The notes: generated by a model not told the origin, from the sequence alone. A stretch of DNA of 35,694 nt from Clostridia bacterium (GCA_017555765.1 JAFZFT010000013.1:1-35694); one strand, 5' to 3'; shown: positions 16,119 through 24,827, counted from the first letter of the stretch. Program-made: numbers and translations.

Positions 16119-16150
16119 GTTTATTACCCCTTAATAGCAATGTTATCAAT

Positions 16151-16207
16151 TCGAGTAACTCGATACTAATACTTACATATTTTATCACTATAAAAGAAAG
16201 AAATCAA
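16151..16207 (-). promoter_or_regulatory. Promoter and downstream palindrome for the cofE-guaA unit
   Basis: On the minus strand, TTGATT (16207-16202) and TAAAAT (16184-16179) are 17 bases apart. A perfect 13-bp palindrome TCGAGTAACTCGA (16151-16163) lies just after the expected start point and could be an operator. Confidence 0.55.
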
Positions 16208-16335
16208 GTTTTCAGTGCTTAATATTATAAGTTTTCACAAAAAAATTTTTGTGTAAAATGACAATAAATATACATCTCAGCATAAAAAGCTACAATATGT
16301 TGACCTTAAGTATGTTTTTTGGCTATACACCCGTT

Positions 16336-16370
16336 AAAAAAGAGAACCGATCTCATATAGAAATCGGTTC
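16336..16370 (-). terminator. Terminator of the GPH-yhhN operon
   Basis: GAACCGAT and ATCGGTTC (16344-16370) form an 8-bp stem followed on the minus strand by TCTTTTTT. Confidence 0.8.
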
Positions 16371-16426
16371 AGATATATTTACTTTGTAACTGCTTCTGCC
16401 AGTTCTTTAGTAACTCTTTATTTTTA

Positions 16427-17146
16427 TCAGCAACAAACAGGCTCAAGAAGGAATACTGAGAAGGCAATCATAAACTGACCTAAATAATAGGTTGTGTGAT
16501 TGATAACAAAATTGAAGGGTGTATTTCTGTCCTGCTTGATTGCGAAGTACATCGGTGAAAGGATGATATCTGAAAGAAGGAAAAGAAGTGAACCGATGTT
16601 GAATACAATATAAGCAATCTGCTTTGTCTGGATTGCTGCCCAGAGAGACGTACCTACCATAGTACCGAGAATCATACAGTACAATGTAACAATTGCGTAG
16701 AATTTTCCGTACTTCTGCTTAGTGGGCTTTTCAAGTAAGAGATTACATACAGTTACGACAGCTCCAACAATGAGAGGTACAATCATATCCTTAATTTCAA
16801 AGTGGGCCTGCTTATAGATTGCTCCGATGTAGAAGAAGTGACCGATACCGAAGGAGATGAAGCCCATATTAAGGTACTGATCATTATGCTCAGGATAAAG
16901 CCACTTCTGATCGAGATAAATATCACCCATAAGACCGAAAACGCCACCCATCATAATGGGGAGTGAGTACATCCACAAATTCGGATAATCCGAATTGCAG
17001 AATGTAGCGGTAAGTCCTGTAAGAAGGAAGAAGATACTTGTAAGATTTTTGATGTATACGCCGAGAACGCTTCTCTTCTTATTGCACATAGCAAGGAATG
17101 CAATAAGGAAAGCTGCTCCGCCGCCGAGACAAAAGTATGTTAACAT
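16427..17146 (-). CDS. YhhN-family membrane protein (lysoplasmalogenase-like)
   Basis: 239 residues with about eight hydrophobic helices. The family pattern is visible: 'GLMGDIYLDQ' near residue 75 and 'LLFLLSDIILSPMYF' near 190, the Asp-bearing helices that make up the proposed active site of TMEM86/YhhN lysoplasmalogenases. These hydrolyse the vinyl-ether bond of lysoplasmalogens, lipids that many anaerobic Clostridia make. The gene is 19 bp after the GPH symporter, with AGGAGG seven to nine bases before the ATG, so it is co-transcribed with it. The link between a sugar importer and a lipid enzyme is unexplained. Confidence 0.75.
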   Translation of the reverse strand: MLTYFCLGGGAAFLIAFLAMCNKKRSVLGVYIKNLTSIFFLLTGLTATFCNSDYPNLWMYSLPIMMGGVFGLMGDIYLDQKWLYPEHNDQYLNMGFISFGIGHFFYIGAIYKQAHFEIKDMIVPLIVGAVVTVCNLLLEKPTKQKYGKFYAIVTLYCMILGTMVGTSLWAAIQTKQIAYIVFNIGSLLFLLSDIILSPMYFAIKQDRNTPFNFVINHTTYYLGQFMIAFSVFLLEPVCC

Positions 17147-17165
17147 AATATTTTACCTCCTGAGA

Positions 17166-18653
17166 TTATTCTGTAACTTCGATTCCGCGCTCTTTTCTTG
17201 ATACTGCAAGCTCGTCAAATACCTTCTGCTTCTTTGAGCCTGTAAGGTCATAGAAGAAGAGAGGAATTGCACAAAGAAGAAGGCTGATACCGGGAACGAT
17301 TGTTACAAGGCTGAACATTGCAAAGTTCTGTGTTGATGAAAGGCTGTTAATAGCGTCAACAACCTCCTGACCGCTGCCGATATTGAGCTTATTTACATCT
17401 ATGCTTACAACCATATACATTACGATAATCATAACGGTTGCAAAAGCATTACCGATTTTATTAACAAAGGACTGACATGCCGAGCCGAGACCTGTATCTC
17501 TGTAGCCTGTTTTCCACTCCATAAAGTCGAGGCAGTCGCACACCATTGCGAATGAAACATTGTTGATAACACCGAGAGGTATGCTTGAAATAAGCATAAA
17601 GGGAATGCAAAGAAGAAGATTCTTTGTGGTCCAGCCGATAATAAGGGTGAAGCAGCTTGCAATAAAGCCGCCGATGCAGGAAACAATCATTATCTGCTTG
17701 TATTCAAACTTTTTGTAAAGCTTGGGAAGGAAAAGCATGGCGCCGAACATACCTATTGCAGCGCAAACCTGAATAACGAGTGCAACAGTTGAAATGTTTT
17801 TATTATATTCTTCAACAGTCTGAGGCTGCACACCGATAAAGAAGCCTGAATAACGGGCTACATGAGGTGCAGCTGCCTGAAGCATATATCTGCCGAAGGA
17901 AAGTACGCCTGAAAGAACAACAAGCATAAGAGGCTTACAGGTGAAAATTCTCTTAATAGATGAGGGCTCTCCGGGAGCTCTTTTTGTTGCATTGGGAATC
18001 TGGATTCTTTCCTTAATCTTGAAGGAAGACATCGCAAATAAAGGCATACCGATAAGTGACATTGAAACAGCCATAACTGCATACTTTACGATACCTGCTT
18101 TTTCAACATCCATATCTGCGATGAAGAAGCCGACAATAATCGGAAGTGCAACTGTTACAGCTGAACCGATACCGCCGACGGTTTTACCATAGGAAATGAT
18201 GTTACCTCTTTCCTTTGCGTCGGGGGTCATTACATTGGGCATACTCCAGAAGGGTACGTCACTTGAGGTGTAAACCATACCCCAGATAACGTAAACCGCC
18301 GCAGTGAACACATAGAGCCAAATGGACTTGTTGTTTGTATCAAATCCCGGATTTACAAACATAAGTATAGTAAGAATTGCGATAGGTATCGCCGTCCAAA
18401 CGGGATAAGGCTTCATTCTGCCCTTCTTGAAGGACACCCTGTCCATAATCATACCCATCATCGGGTCATTGATAGCATCCCATACTCTTGCAAAAAGCAT
18501 AAGTAAAATAACAAACATCGCATTGAGCTTGAGGACGCTCATATAATAGTCTGTAATATAGCTGGACATACAGCTGTATACAAGACCCTGACCTAACGCC
18601 GCAATAGCATAGGCCTGAACTTCTTTTTTAGGAACATATTTCTTATTCTGCAT
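17166..18653 (-). CDS. GPH-family sugar:cation symporter (MFS)
   Basis: 495 residues with about twelve membrane helices. The glycoside-pentoside-hexuronide pattern is clear: 'ITDYYMSVL' near residue 35, 'RVWDAINDPMMGMIMDR' (about 57-73), 'YPVWTAIP', and 'SSDVPFWSMPNVMT' near 130. These carriers import oligosaccharides or glycosides with Na+ or H+. It is divergent from GH31 and GH43 genes, so its substrate is probably an alpha-glucoside/xyloside or arabino-xylo-oligosaccharide. AGGAGG precedes the ATG. The 17-bp palindrome in its promoter region may be the control site. Confidence 0.88.
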   Translation of the reverse strand: MQNKKYVPKKEVQAYAIAALGQGLVYSCMSSYITDYYMSVLKLNAMFVILLMLFARVWDAINDPMMGMIMDRVSFKKGRMKPYPVWTAIPIAILTILMFVNPGFDTNNKSIWLYVFTAAVYVIWGMVYTSSDVPFWSMPNVMTPDAKERGNIISYGKTVGGIGSAVTVALPIIVGFFIADMDVEKAGIVKYAVMAVSMSLIGMPLFAMSSFKIKERIQIPNATKRAPGEPSSIKRIFTCKPLMLVVLSGVLSFGRYMLQAAAPHVARYSGFFIGVQPQTVEEYNKNISTVALVIQVCAAIGMFGAMLFLPKLYKKFEYKQIMIVSCIGGFIASCFTLIIGWTTKNLLLCIPFMLISSIPLGVINNVSFAMVCDCLDFMEWKTGYRDTGLGSACQSFVNKIGNAFATVMIIVMYMVVSIDVNKLNIGSGQEVVDAINSLSSTQNFAMFSLVTIVPGISLLLCAIPLFFYDLTGSKKQKVFDELAVSRKERGIEVTE

Positions 18654-18702
18654 AAAATGCCTCCTCTTGATTATTCATCATATATTCTATCATACTTTTT
18701 AC

Positions 18703-18719
18703 AAATTTTGACAAAATTT
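18703..18719. promoter_or_regulatory. 17-bp palindrome in the divergent sugar-locus promoter region
   Basis: AAATTTTG-A-CAAAATTT is a perfect palindrome with an odd centre. It lies about 50 bp before the symporter ATG, over its probable -35 zone (TTGTCA on the minus strand). It is a candidate operator, but AT-rich palindromes also arise by chance. Confidence 0.45.
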
Positions 18720-18795
18720 TAACCTTTTTATATCTCCGTAAGTGTAGAAAAAAAGAGCTCTATTTTGTGATAAATGACAAATATTCCGCTTAAAG

Positions 18796-18824
18796 TTGAA
18801 AACAGAATAAAGATGTTATATTAT
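18796..18824 (+). promoter_or_regulatory. Promoter for the GH31 gene
   Basis: TTGAAA (18796-18801), 17 bases, TATTAT (18819-18824), about 33 bases before the start codon. Confidence 0.7.
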
Positions 18825-18856
18825 ATACACATATAAATATAAGGAAGGTGCTTATA

Positions 18857-21271
18857 ATGGCTGAAACAACAGAATATTTCAGACAAACTTTTGCCTGGAG
18901 CTCAGACAGTAAAACTTCTGAAGAATACGTAATAATCAAAAACAATGTCAGACTGTCTGTTCTTTCCGACAGACTTCTCCGTGTTGAGATTGACAGCAAT
19001 GGTATTTTTACCGACGAGCCTACTCAGACCGTAATCAACAGAAACTTCAGCAAGCCTAAAATCCGTACTGTAGAAGATGGTGACGTCGTTATCATTATGA
19101 CAACCAAAACCATTTACAGGTACGACACTGCAGCACATAAAATGATAGGCATCTCCCTTAAGGGCGGTAAAAATCTCACCGATTACAGCAAGGGCAACCT
19201 CAAAGGTACATATCGTACTCTTGACCAGGCTACCGGTGCGATTGCTCTCGGTGACGGTATTATGTCCACTGACGGTGTAGCTGTTATTGACGATACACAC
19301 TCCCTTATTTTAAATCCCGACGGAACAATCGGTGAAAGACGCAAAACTGAAAAGGATGAATACTATTTCTGCTATAATCACGATTACAGAGCGGCCCTCA
19401 GAGATTTCTTTGCTCTTTGCGGTCAGGTGCCTCTCGTACCCCGCTTCTGTCTCGGTAACTGGTGGAGCAGATACAAGGCTTATACTCAGCAGGAATATAT
19501 TGACCTCATGAAAAAGTTCCTCGATAAGGAGATCCCCATAACTGTTGCAACCATCGATATGGACTGGCATTGGGTAGATGTAAAGAATCGCTTCGGTAAA
19601 TGCGGAAGCAAGAAGTCACTCATTCCCGGCAGAGGTGATAACCTTTTACAGGGTGACGGTTGGACAGGCTATAGCTGGAATACTGACCTTTTCCCCGATT
19701 ATAAGGGCTTCCTCAATTGGCTTCACGAGAAGAACTTCAAGGTTACTATGAACCTTCATCCAGCTCAGGGCGTACGATTCTTCGAGGATATGTACAAGGA
19801 AGCAGCGGAATTTATGGGCATTGACCCCGCAACCAAGAAGCGTGTTCCTTTTGATATTACTGATCCCCGCTACATAGATGCATATTTCAATATTCTTCAT
19901 AAGCCTTACGAAAAAGACGGTGTAGACTTCTGGTGGATTGACTGGCAGCAGGGCAAAAACAGTAAGATCAAGAATCTTGATCCCCTCTGGGCTCTTAATC
20001 ACTATCACACTCTTGTTGATAACAATTCCAAGACAAAGCGTCCTCTTATTCTTTCAAGATTTGCTGAAATCGGCTCTCACAGATATCCTCTCGGCTTCTC
20101 AGGTGATACAAAAATCTGTTGGGAATGCCTTGATTTCCAGCCATACTTCACAAATACTGCAACAAATATCGGCTACACCTGGTGGAGCCACGATATCGGC
20201 GGTCATATGATGGGCTCAAAAGATGATGAGCTCTATGCAAGATGGGTACAGTACGGTCTTTACAGCCCCATTATGAGACTCCACTCTACAAGCAACGAGT
20301 TTATGGGCAAGGAACCCTGGAAGCACGAATACTCTGCTGAGCAGGCAGCGGTTAAGGCTCTTCGCGAAAGACACGCTCTTATCCCCTACCTCTATTCTAT
20401 GAACTACCGCACACATAAAGACGCCCTCGCCCTCTGTGAGCCTATGTATTATGCTTATCCCGAGGAAGAAAACGCATATAAGGTGAAGAATCAGTACTTC
20501 TTCGGTTCAGAGCTTATGGTTGCCCCCATCACCTCAAAGATTAATCCTAAAACTAATCTTGCAAGCGTTGATGTATGGCTTCCCGAAGGCAGATGGACAG
20601 ATATTTATACCGGTGCAATCTACCTTGGTGGCAGAAAAATCAAAATGTTCAGAGGCATCGAGAGCATTCCCGTACTTGCTAAAGAAGGTGCTATCATTCC
20701 TCTTAGTGCAAATGACAGAGACAACGACTGGGCTAACCCCAAGGATATGATTATCCGTATCTTCAGAGGTAACAACAGCTTCAATCTCTATGAGGATGAC
20801 GGCGAAACAAACGCATATCAGAAGGGTGACTTCGCAATTACAAAGTACACAGTAAGCGAAGAAAACAACAAGGTTTCCTTCAGCATTGCTCCCGCCGAAG
20901 GAAACTGCTCAACACTTCCTAAAAAGCGTAACTATACTCTTGTTTTCGAGGATATTTCCGCTGCAGACATCACTCTTACGGTCAACGGCAAAGAAGCAAA
21001 GTACGAAACAAAAGAAAAGGACAACAAGGTATACATCACCGTTACCGGTATTACTCCCAAGTCAGCAGTTGAAGTTTCTCTTGACAATGTAAAGATAAGA
21101 GAAAACAGCGATAAGAGAGAAAAGATTATCGACCTTGTAACAAAGTATCAGCTCAGCGTTACCTACAAGCAGGTCAAGTTCACAAAGTTCCTTAAAAACA
21201 TCAACGGAAAGCTTCCCTCCTGCGACGCATTTATCGCCGAGCCTATAATCGAAGTACAGAATATGATGTAA
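18857..21271 (+). CDS. Glycoside hydrolase family 31 (alpha-glucosidase/alpha-xylosidase type)
   Basis: 804 residues, full GH31 length. An N-terminal beta-sandwich covers about 1-190. The barrel holds the catalytic nucleophile Asp362 in 'DFWWIDWQQG' and the acid/base Asp417 in 'PLGFSGDT'. Beta domains follow to about 690, and a helical C-terminal extension of about 60 residues is not typical. It removes alpha-linked glucose or xylose from oligosaccharide ends. There is no signal peptide, so it works inside the cell on imported sugar. The ATG at 18857 is preferred over an in-frame GTG that is part of the AAGGAAGGTG ribosome site. Its own terminator separates it from GH43. Substrate choice (glucose versus xylose) cannot be fixed by eye. 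Confidence 0.92.
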   Translation: MAETTEYFRQTFAWSSDSKTSEEYVIIKNNVRLSVLSDRLLRVEIDSNGIFTDEPTQTVINRNFSKPKIRTVEDGDVVIIMTTKTIYRYDTAAHKMIGISLKGGKNLTDYSKGNLKGTYRTLDQATGAIALGDGIMSTDGVAVIDDTHSLILNPDGTIGERRKTEKDEYYFCYNHDYRAALRDFFALCGQVPLVPRFCLGNWWSRYKAYTQQEYIDLMKKFLDKEIPITVATIDMDWHWVDVKNRFGKCGSKKSLIPGRGDNLLQGDGWTGYSWNTDLFPDYKGFLNWLHEKNFKVTMNLHPAQGVRFFEDMYKEAAEFMGIDPATKKRVPFDITDPRYIDAYFNILHKPYEKDGVDFWWIDWQQGKNSKIKNLDPLWALNHYHTLVDNNSKTKRPLILSRFAEIGSHRYPLGFSGDTKICWECLDFQPYFTNTATNIGYTWWSHDIGGHMMGSKDDELYARWVQYGLYSPIMRLHSTSNEFMGKEPWKHEYSAEQAAVKALRERHALIPYLYSMNYRTHKDALALCEPMYYAYPEEENAYKVKNQYFFGSELMVAPITSKINPKTNLASVDVWLPEGRWTDIYTGAIYLGGRKIKMFRGIESIPVLAKEGAIIPLSANDRDNDWANPKDMIIRIFRGNNSFNLYEDDGETNAYQKGDFAITKYTVSEENNKVSFSIAPAEGNCSTLPKKRNYTLVFEDISAADITLTVNGKEAKYETKEKDNKVYITVTGITPKSAVEVSLDNVKIRENSDKREKIIDLVTKYQLSVTYKQVKFTKFLKNINGKLPSCDAFIAEPIIEVQNMM

Positions 21272-21275
21272 CCTC

Positions 21276-21310
21276 AATAAGAAGCAGTACACAATGTATT
21301 GCTTCTTATT
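21276..21310 (+). terminator. Terminator after GH31
   Basis: AATAAGAAGCA and TGCTTCTTATT form an 11-bp stem followed by TTT. It makes the GH31 gene a separate transcript. Confidence 0.75.
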
Positions 21311-21334
21311 TTTAAAGCAAAGATAAAATAACAA

Positions 21335-21363
21335 TAGACTTTTACTTAACAATATGCTATTAT
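21335..21363 (+). promoter_or_regulatory. Possible promoter for GH43
   Basis: A good TATTAT box (21358-21363) has only a weak -35 (TAGACT) 17 bases before it. Some promoter is needed because a terminator precedes this gene. Confidence 0.4.
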
Positions 21364-21428
21364 AGATAAGTATGAGTTCTGATTGAATTCTGCAAATCCT
21401 TTGACAAATAAGAAAGGGACGATAAATT

Positions 21429-22376
21429 ATGCATCTTTTAGAAGTTAAAAAGGAAAATTACATCGGTCAGGCTGACCCTTATATCATCGAAAGTAAGGGA
21501 AGGTACTATATATATGTTACAGGTCACGATGCGGTTTACGCATACGAATCTGACAACCTTTTCGAGGGTTGGGAATATTACGGCAAGGTTATGACAATGG
21601 AAGGCCACGATTCCTTCTGGGCTCCCAGCGTAATTGAGCTTGACGGCAAGTACTATATGTACAACTCAATCGAAATTTATAATGATACCCCCGACAAGGG
21701 TGGACACAGAGGCGCTATGCACGTAAGTGTTTCCGACTCCCCTCTCGGCCCGTTTACAGACACAAAGCAGATTCTGCATCCTTTCTCAATCGACTCACAC
21801 ATTGTTAAAAACGAAGCAGGACTTTTCCTCTTCTACTCAGCCAACAGATTTGAAGGTGAAAGAATAGGTACTTGCATTTACGTTGACAGAATGCTCGACC
21901 CCTTCACTCCCGAAGGTAAGCCCGTACTCGTTGTTGAGCCTACACTCGATGAAGATATCTACTGCCGTGACAGATACAAAAAAGGTCAGCATTGGCACAC
22001 AATAGAAGGCGCCTTCTATTTCAAGGAGGGCGATTGGCAGTACCTTATGTATTCAGGTAACTGCTTTGAACAGCCAACCTACTACATAGGCTACGCAAGA
22101 GCTAAAACAGATGAAACCGACCTTACCAAAATCAAATTCGAGAAGTATCCCGACGACAGCACTTATGCACCGGTGCTTTCCGCTAACGATTTCGAAGAAG
22201 GTACGGGACATCATTCTATGATCAAGCATGACGGTCAGTGGTACGCTGTATATCACGCAAGAGATTATGACGACGGACTTGGAGCAAGTGCATTCGACGC
22301 AAGAAATGCACGTATCTGTAAACTTCACGTTAAGGACGGCATCATCACCGCAGAAAGATACAAGGATAAAATCTGA
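21429..22376 (+). CDS. Glycoside hydrolase family 43
   Basis: 315 residues, a single five-bladed propeller domain without binding modules. The three GH43 acids are visible: catalytic base Asp16 in 'QADPY', Asp122 in 'FSIDSHIV' that tunes pKa, and acid Glu193 in 'TIEGAF'. 'WAPSV' near 64-68 is also typical. Family members remove arabinose or xylose from plant oligosaccharides. No signal peptide is present, so it is intracellular and works on what the GPH symporter imports. AAGGGA precedes the ATG. It ends in a strong terminator. Confidence 0.92.
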   Translation: MHLLEVKKENYIGQADPYIIESKGRYYIYVTGHDAVYAYESDNLFEGWEYYGKVMTMEGHDSFWAPSVIELDGKYYMYNSIEIYNDTPDKGGHRGAMHVSVSDSPLGPFTDTKQILHPFSIDSHIVKNEAGLFLFYSANRFEGERIGTCIYVDRMLDPFTPEGKPVLVVEPTLDEDIYCRDRYKKGQHWHTIEGAFYFKEGDWQYLMYSGNCFEQPTYYIGYARAKTDETDLTKIKFEKYPDDSTYAPVLSANDFEEGTGHHSMIKHDGQWYAVYHARDYDDGLGASAFDARNARICKLHVKDGIITAERYKDKI

Positions 22377-22384
22377 CAATAATT

Positions 22385-22420
22385 AAAAAGTAGGTGTTTC
22401 AGAAGAAACACCTACTTTTT
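22385..22420. terminator. Strong bidirectional terminator after GH43
   Basis: A 16-bp perfect stem (AAAAAGTAGGTGTTTC arm) with an AGAA loop, serving both GH43 and the convergent small gene. Confidence 0.92.
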
Positions 22421-22434
22421 TTAGCGAACAAATA

Positions 22435-22629
22435 TTATTCAGATTTATTGTCAGTCATACATTCCCAACCGATTGTTATTATTTCGTCATCATCTATCTC
22501 TTCACCGACGTGTTTATAAATATTACCGTCACTGCCCTCCGCATAGTCTCCGTATACGCATATAAGAACACCGTTATCCAGAACCGAAACATACAGAGGA
22601 TTATTGTTTTCAACTTCTTTATAAATCAT
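22435..22629 (-). CDS. Hypothetical small acidic protein (64 aa)
   Basis: Not recognised. It reads as a small beta-rich acidic protein ('PLYVSVLDNGVLICVYGDYAEGSDGNIYKHVGEEIDDDE'). It is soluble, with no membrane segment. A good AAGGAG site lies seven bases before the ATG, and it shares a bidirectional terminator with GH43, which supports a real gene. Confidence 0.6.
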   Translation of the reverse strand: MIYKEVENNNPLYVSVLDNGVLICVYGDYAEGSDGNIYKHVGEEIDDDEIITIGWECMTDNKSE

Positions 22630-22941
22630 AGTGCTTCTCCTTTTCCCTCTTTATTTTGTTGTTATTTTACCACATATTTTCGCATTTGTCTACGATTTTT
22701 TACATCTTTTTCTTTATTTTTTTCAATTTTTTACGACAAACACTGATAATCGAGCTATAAAAAGTCGCTATTTTCAACAATTTCAAGCAAAAGTCATATA
22801 CAAAGCAATGCATTTCTAAGCACAAAGTGTCTGTTAGTGATTTTCACTATATTAGTTTTCGCACATAAAGATTCCGAAAACAACTACTCAACAATTTGGT
22901 TGTTTGCTTTTTTTCACAATATATTTTCTGACAATCGGATT
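22630..22941. other. AT-rich gap without a visible gene
   Basis: About 310 bases, strongly AT-rich. It would contain the minus-strand promoter of the 64-residue gene. A weak stem near 22880-22905 precedes a T-run. I see no repeat or RNA gene here. Confidence 0.5.
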
Positions 22942-23355
22942 TTACAAAACCATTACTAATGTTCCGATTCCGATGAGTATACATCCTATTACAGATTTTA
23001 TTGTAAAGCTTTCTTTTAAAAATACAAATGCAAGTACAAGCGTGATAACAACACTGAGTTTATCAATCGGAACGACCTTTGATGCATCACCTATCTGTAA
23101 TGCTTTATAATAGCAAAGCCAGGAAACGCCCGTAGCCAAGCCGGACAGAATAAGGAATAACCAGCTTTTTTTACTTATATCTACAATTCCACTGTGAGTA
23201 TTAGTTATAAAAACCATTCCCCACGCCATAACTAAAACCACTGCCGTTCTGATTGCTGTTGCAAGATTTGAGTTTACTCCGTCTATACCGACCTTTGCCA
23301 GTATAGAGGTAAGAGCAGCAAACACTGCAGAAAGTAATGCCAACACAAACCACAT
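22942..23355 (-). CDS. Half-size EamA/DMT transporter
   Basis: 137 residues and five membrane helices, one EamA repeat instead of the usual two, so it would act as a dimer. Typical segments are 'MWFVLALLSAVFAALTSILAKVGI' and 'VVPIDKLSVVITLVLAFVFLKE'. Such small proteins export or import small metabolites; the substrate is unknown. The start at 23355 is chosen because GGGGGA lies seven bases upstream, whereas the ATG ten codons earlier has no ribosome site. Confidence 0.85.
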   Translation of the reverse strand: MWFVLALLSAVFAALTSILAKVGIDGVNSNLATAIRTAVVLVMAWGMVFITNTHSGIVDISKKSWLFLILSGLATGVSWLCYYKALQIGDASKVVPIDKLSVVITLVLAFVFLKESFTIKSVIGCILIGIGTLVMVL

Positions 23356-23485
23356 ACACTGTTCCCCCGTAAAATTCTTATTCATTTTTAATGATTATAT
23401 CATAATTGACAAAAAATTACAATCGGGCACATTATTCGAATTTATATATATTCCTTATACCCAAAAAAGCAACAATGCAATTTTA

Positions 23486-23591
23486 ATGAAATATGGCTTA
23501 CGGATTATGAAATATTTTACTTGAGTCAAAATGTGAAATAAAATTCGCCATAATATTGCAAAGCAAATATTTCATAGCCAAGCTATTTCAC
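23486..23591. repeat. Hairpin array A with ATGAAATA-type separators
   Basis: The separators ATGAAATAT (23486, 23507) and GTGAAATA (23533) run forward. Then exact inverses ATATTTCAT (23567-23575) and TATTTCAC (23584-23591) follow. Between them lie short self-complementary units, the clearest being ATAGC-CAA-GCTAT (23574-23586). It is followed at once by a strong terminator and repeat element copy 1. Confidence 0.6.
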
Positions 23592-23605
23592 TCGCCGAAC
23601 ATTTA

Positions 23606-23639
23606 AAAAAACGACTTGTCAAAACAAGTCGTTTTTTTG
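23606..23639. terminator. 15-bp perfect terminator hairpin
   Basis: Arms 23606-23620 and 23625-23639 pair perfectly, with seven A on one side and seven T on the other. It can act in either direction. Confidence 0.85.
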
Positions 23640-23918
23640 CCCGCCCATAGAGATTTTGTCCCGTGCTGCCGCACTATCGCCTCTCTTCACTCTGCCTCTT
23701 GCGGTGCCCGAAAGTTTTAACGGCTTGGAGCGCCTAAAACTTTCGACCGCTACGCCATCCTCACCTCGCTTCTTCTCCCACCGGGAGCACTTCGGTGACG
23801 ATGCCCCGTCGGCGAAAACAGTCCACCGGACTGTTTTCTTCCGCTTCGCTCCCTCCTTGTTCGAATCCCTCTGAACGAAAAAAGTCGCCCACGCAAAAGC
23901 GTGAGCAACGTTTTTTTG
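23640..23918. repeat. tRNA-tail repeat element, copy 1
   Basis: It begins with GCCCGCCCATAGAGATT, a two-mismatch copy of the tRNA-Arg 3' end found at 25002-25018. The last ~116 bases (from about 23803) are identical to copy 2, including the hairpin GAAAACAGTCC-ACC-GGACTGTTTTC, an inverted T-arm piece (TTCGAATCCCTCTG) and a terminal hairpin with T-runs. It has an extra ~105 bases (about 23690-23795) not in copy 2, themselves containing an inverted repeat. Confidence 0.8.
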
Positions 23919-23961
23919 TGTTTACAGGTCAAAATAACAACAAATAAAAACAAGTATAAAA

Positions 23962-24474
23962 TTATATATTTTCTGACTCAAATCTTAAAAGATAAAACTG
24001 TTTTAACCACTCGGGCTGTTCATCTAAAGTATCTTTTAGTTTTTCAAGTGTGCGTTTTCCCACTCGACGATCAAGTATTGCAAACATTCTTACGATAGGG
24101 TTATCAGATTCAATACTGTTTTTTATATCCTGTTTTCGATAACTAACAAGGGCATCAGCAAATTCACTGTCTTTATATTCTGTCCTCTCATTTAAGGAAT
24201 ATTTGTCCAACAACGACCAAAATTCATCCCAATACTCAACGGCACCATATGGATTTTTGATTGATTTATAACCTTTATCAATGAAATAGTTATTTACGGT
24301 TTCCCAAGAGAAGCGCTTTATTTGTTCACCGTCAACAAAAACATCAAAAACCTTGCATCCATCCATGCCAACATATGTTGTGCAACCGTATCTTACTCTG
24401 CCTTTTAAACATTCGGCAAGCATTTCTTTTTCAAGATATTTACGCATACCACTCCACGAACCTTCATAACCCAT
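23962..24474 (-). CDS. Hypothetical protein, SF0329-like
   Basis: 170 residues, soluble. The end part 'SDNPIVRMFAILDRRVGKRTLEKLK' matches my memory of the SF0329 family, whose function is unknown. The ATG at 24474 is chosen because AAGGTGG stands seven bases upstream; an ATG six codons earlier overlaps that site. It is the only gene between the two tRNA-tail elements, so it may be cargo brought in with them. Confidence 0.6.
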   Translation of the reverse strand: MGYEGSWSGMRKYLEKEMLAECLKGRVRYGCTTYVGMDGCKVFDVFVDGEQIKRFSWETVNNYFIDKGYKSIKNPYGAVEYWDEFWSLLDKYSLNERTEYKDSEFADALVSYRKQDIKNSIESDNPIVRMFAILDRRVGKRTLEKLKDTLDEQPEWLKQFYLLRFESENI

Positions 24475-24610
24475 AACCCGACCACCTTTCATGTATGTTT
24501 CTTACCTAAATATTAGCATCTAATATAATTTTTGTCAATGTGATAATATCACGCAAATACATTTGAACGAAGAACAACACGCTGTGGTCACAAAAACAAG
24601 TCGGAGCCTT

Positions 24611-24784
24611 GTATGTAATCCGTCGTAAGACGGAATGTAATCACACCGAAGGTGTGCATGTAATCATTTTCGTAAGAAAATGTATGTAATCAATCCGAAG
24701 GAGGATACACCTGCGGTGATGCCATACGCCTACGGCGATTACATACACGCTAACGCGTGATTACATACCAATCCTTCGGATTGG
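24611..24784. repeat. Hairpin array B with TGTAATC separators
   Basis: Four forward separators (TGTAATC at about 24614, 24636, 24659, 24685) and two inverted ones (GATTACA at 24737 and 24759) alternate with short hairpins of different sequence. These are CCGTC-GTAA-GACGG, CACACC-GAA-GGTGTG, CATTTTC-GTAA-GAAAATG, CACC-TGC-GGTG, CGCC-TAC-GGCG, CACGC-TAAC-GCGTG and CCAATCC-TTC-GGATTGG. The separators are conserved but the stems are not, while pairing is kept. It is followed by a terminator and element copy 2, the same order as array A. Confidence 0.75.
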
Positions 24785-24787
24785 ATA

Positions 24788-24827
24788 AAAAAATCGACAA
24801 CCTTCTATCGAAGATTGTCGATTTTTT
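24788..24827. terminator. Terminator hairpin after array B
   Basis: A 13-bp outer stem (AAAAAATCGACAA with its complement) and an inner CTTC/GAAG stem, with A/T runs on both sides. Confidence 0.85.

Larger units (their letters stand above)
16119..16426. other. Intergenic region between cofE-like and yhhN-like genes
   Basis: About 308 bases without a gene. It contains the promoter and palindrome of the cofE-like gene, an AT palindrome near 16235-16252 (CACAAAAA/TTTTTGTG) and the terminator of the yhhN-like gene. The first 45 bases past the yhhN stop also read as plausible protein in other frames (see findings). Confidence 0.6.

Noticed and set aside
24611..24784. Resemblance to a CRISPR array
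   Set aside because: The constant parts are only 7-10 bases, the variable parts are self-complementary hairpins, orientation reverses, and no cas genes are near.
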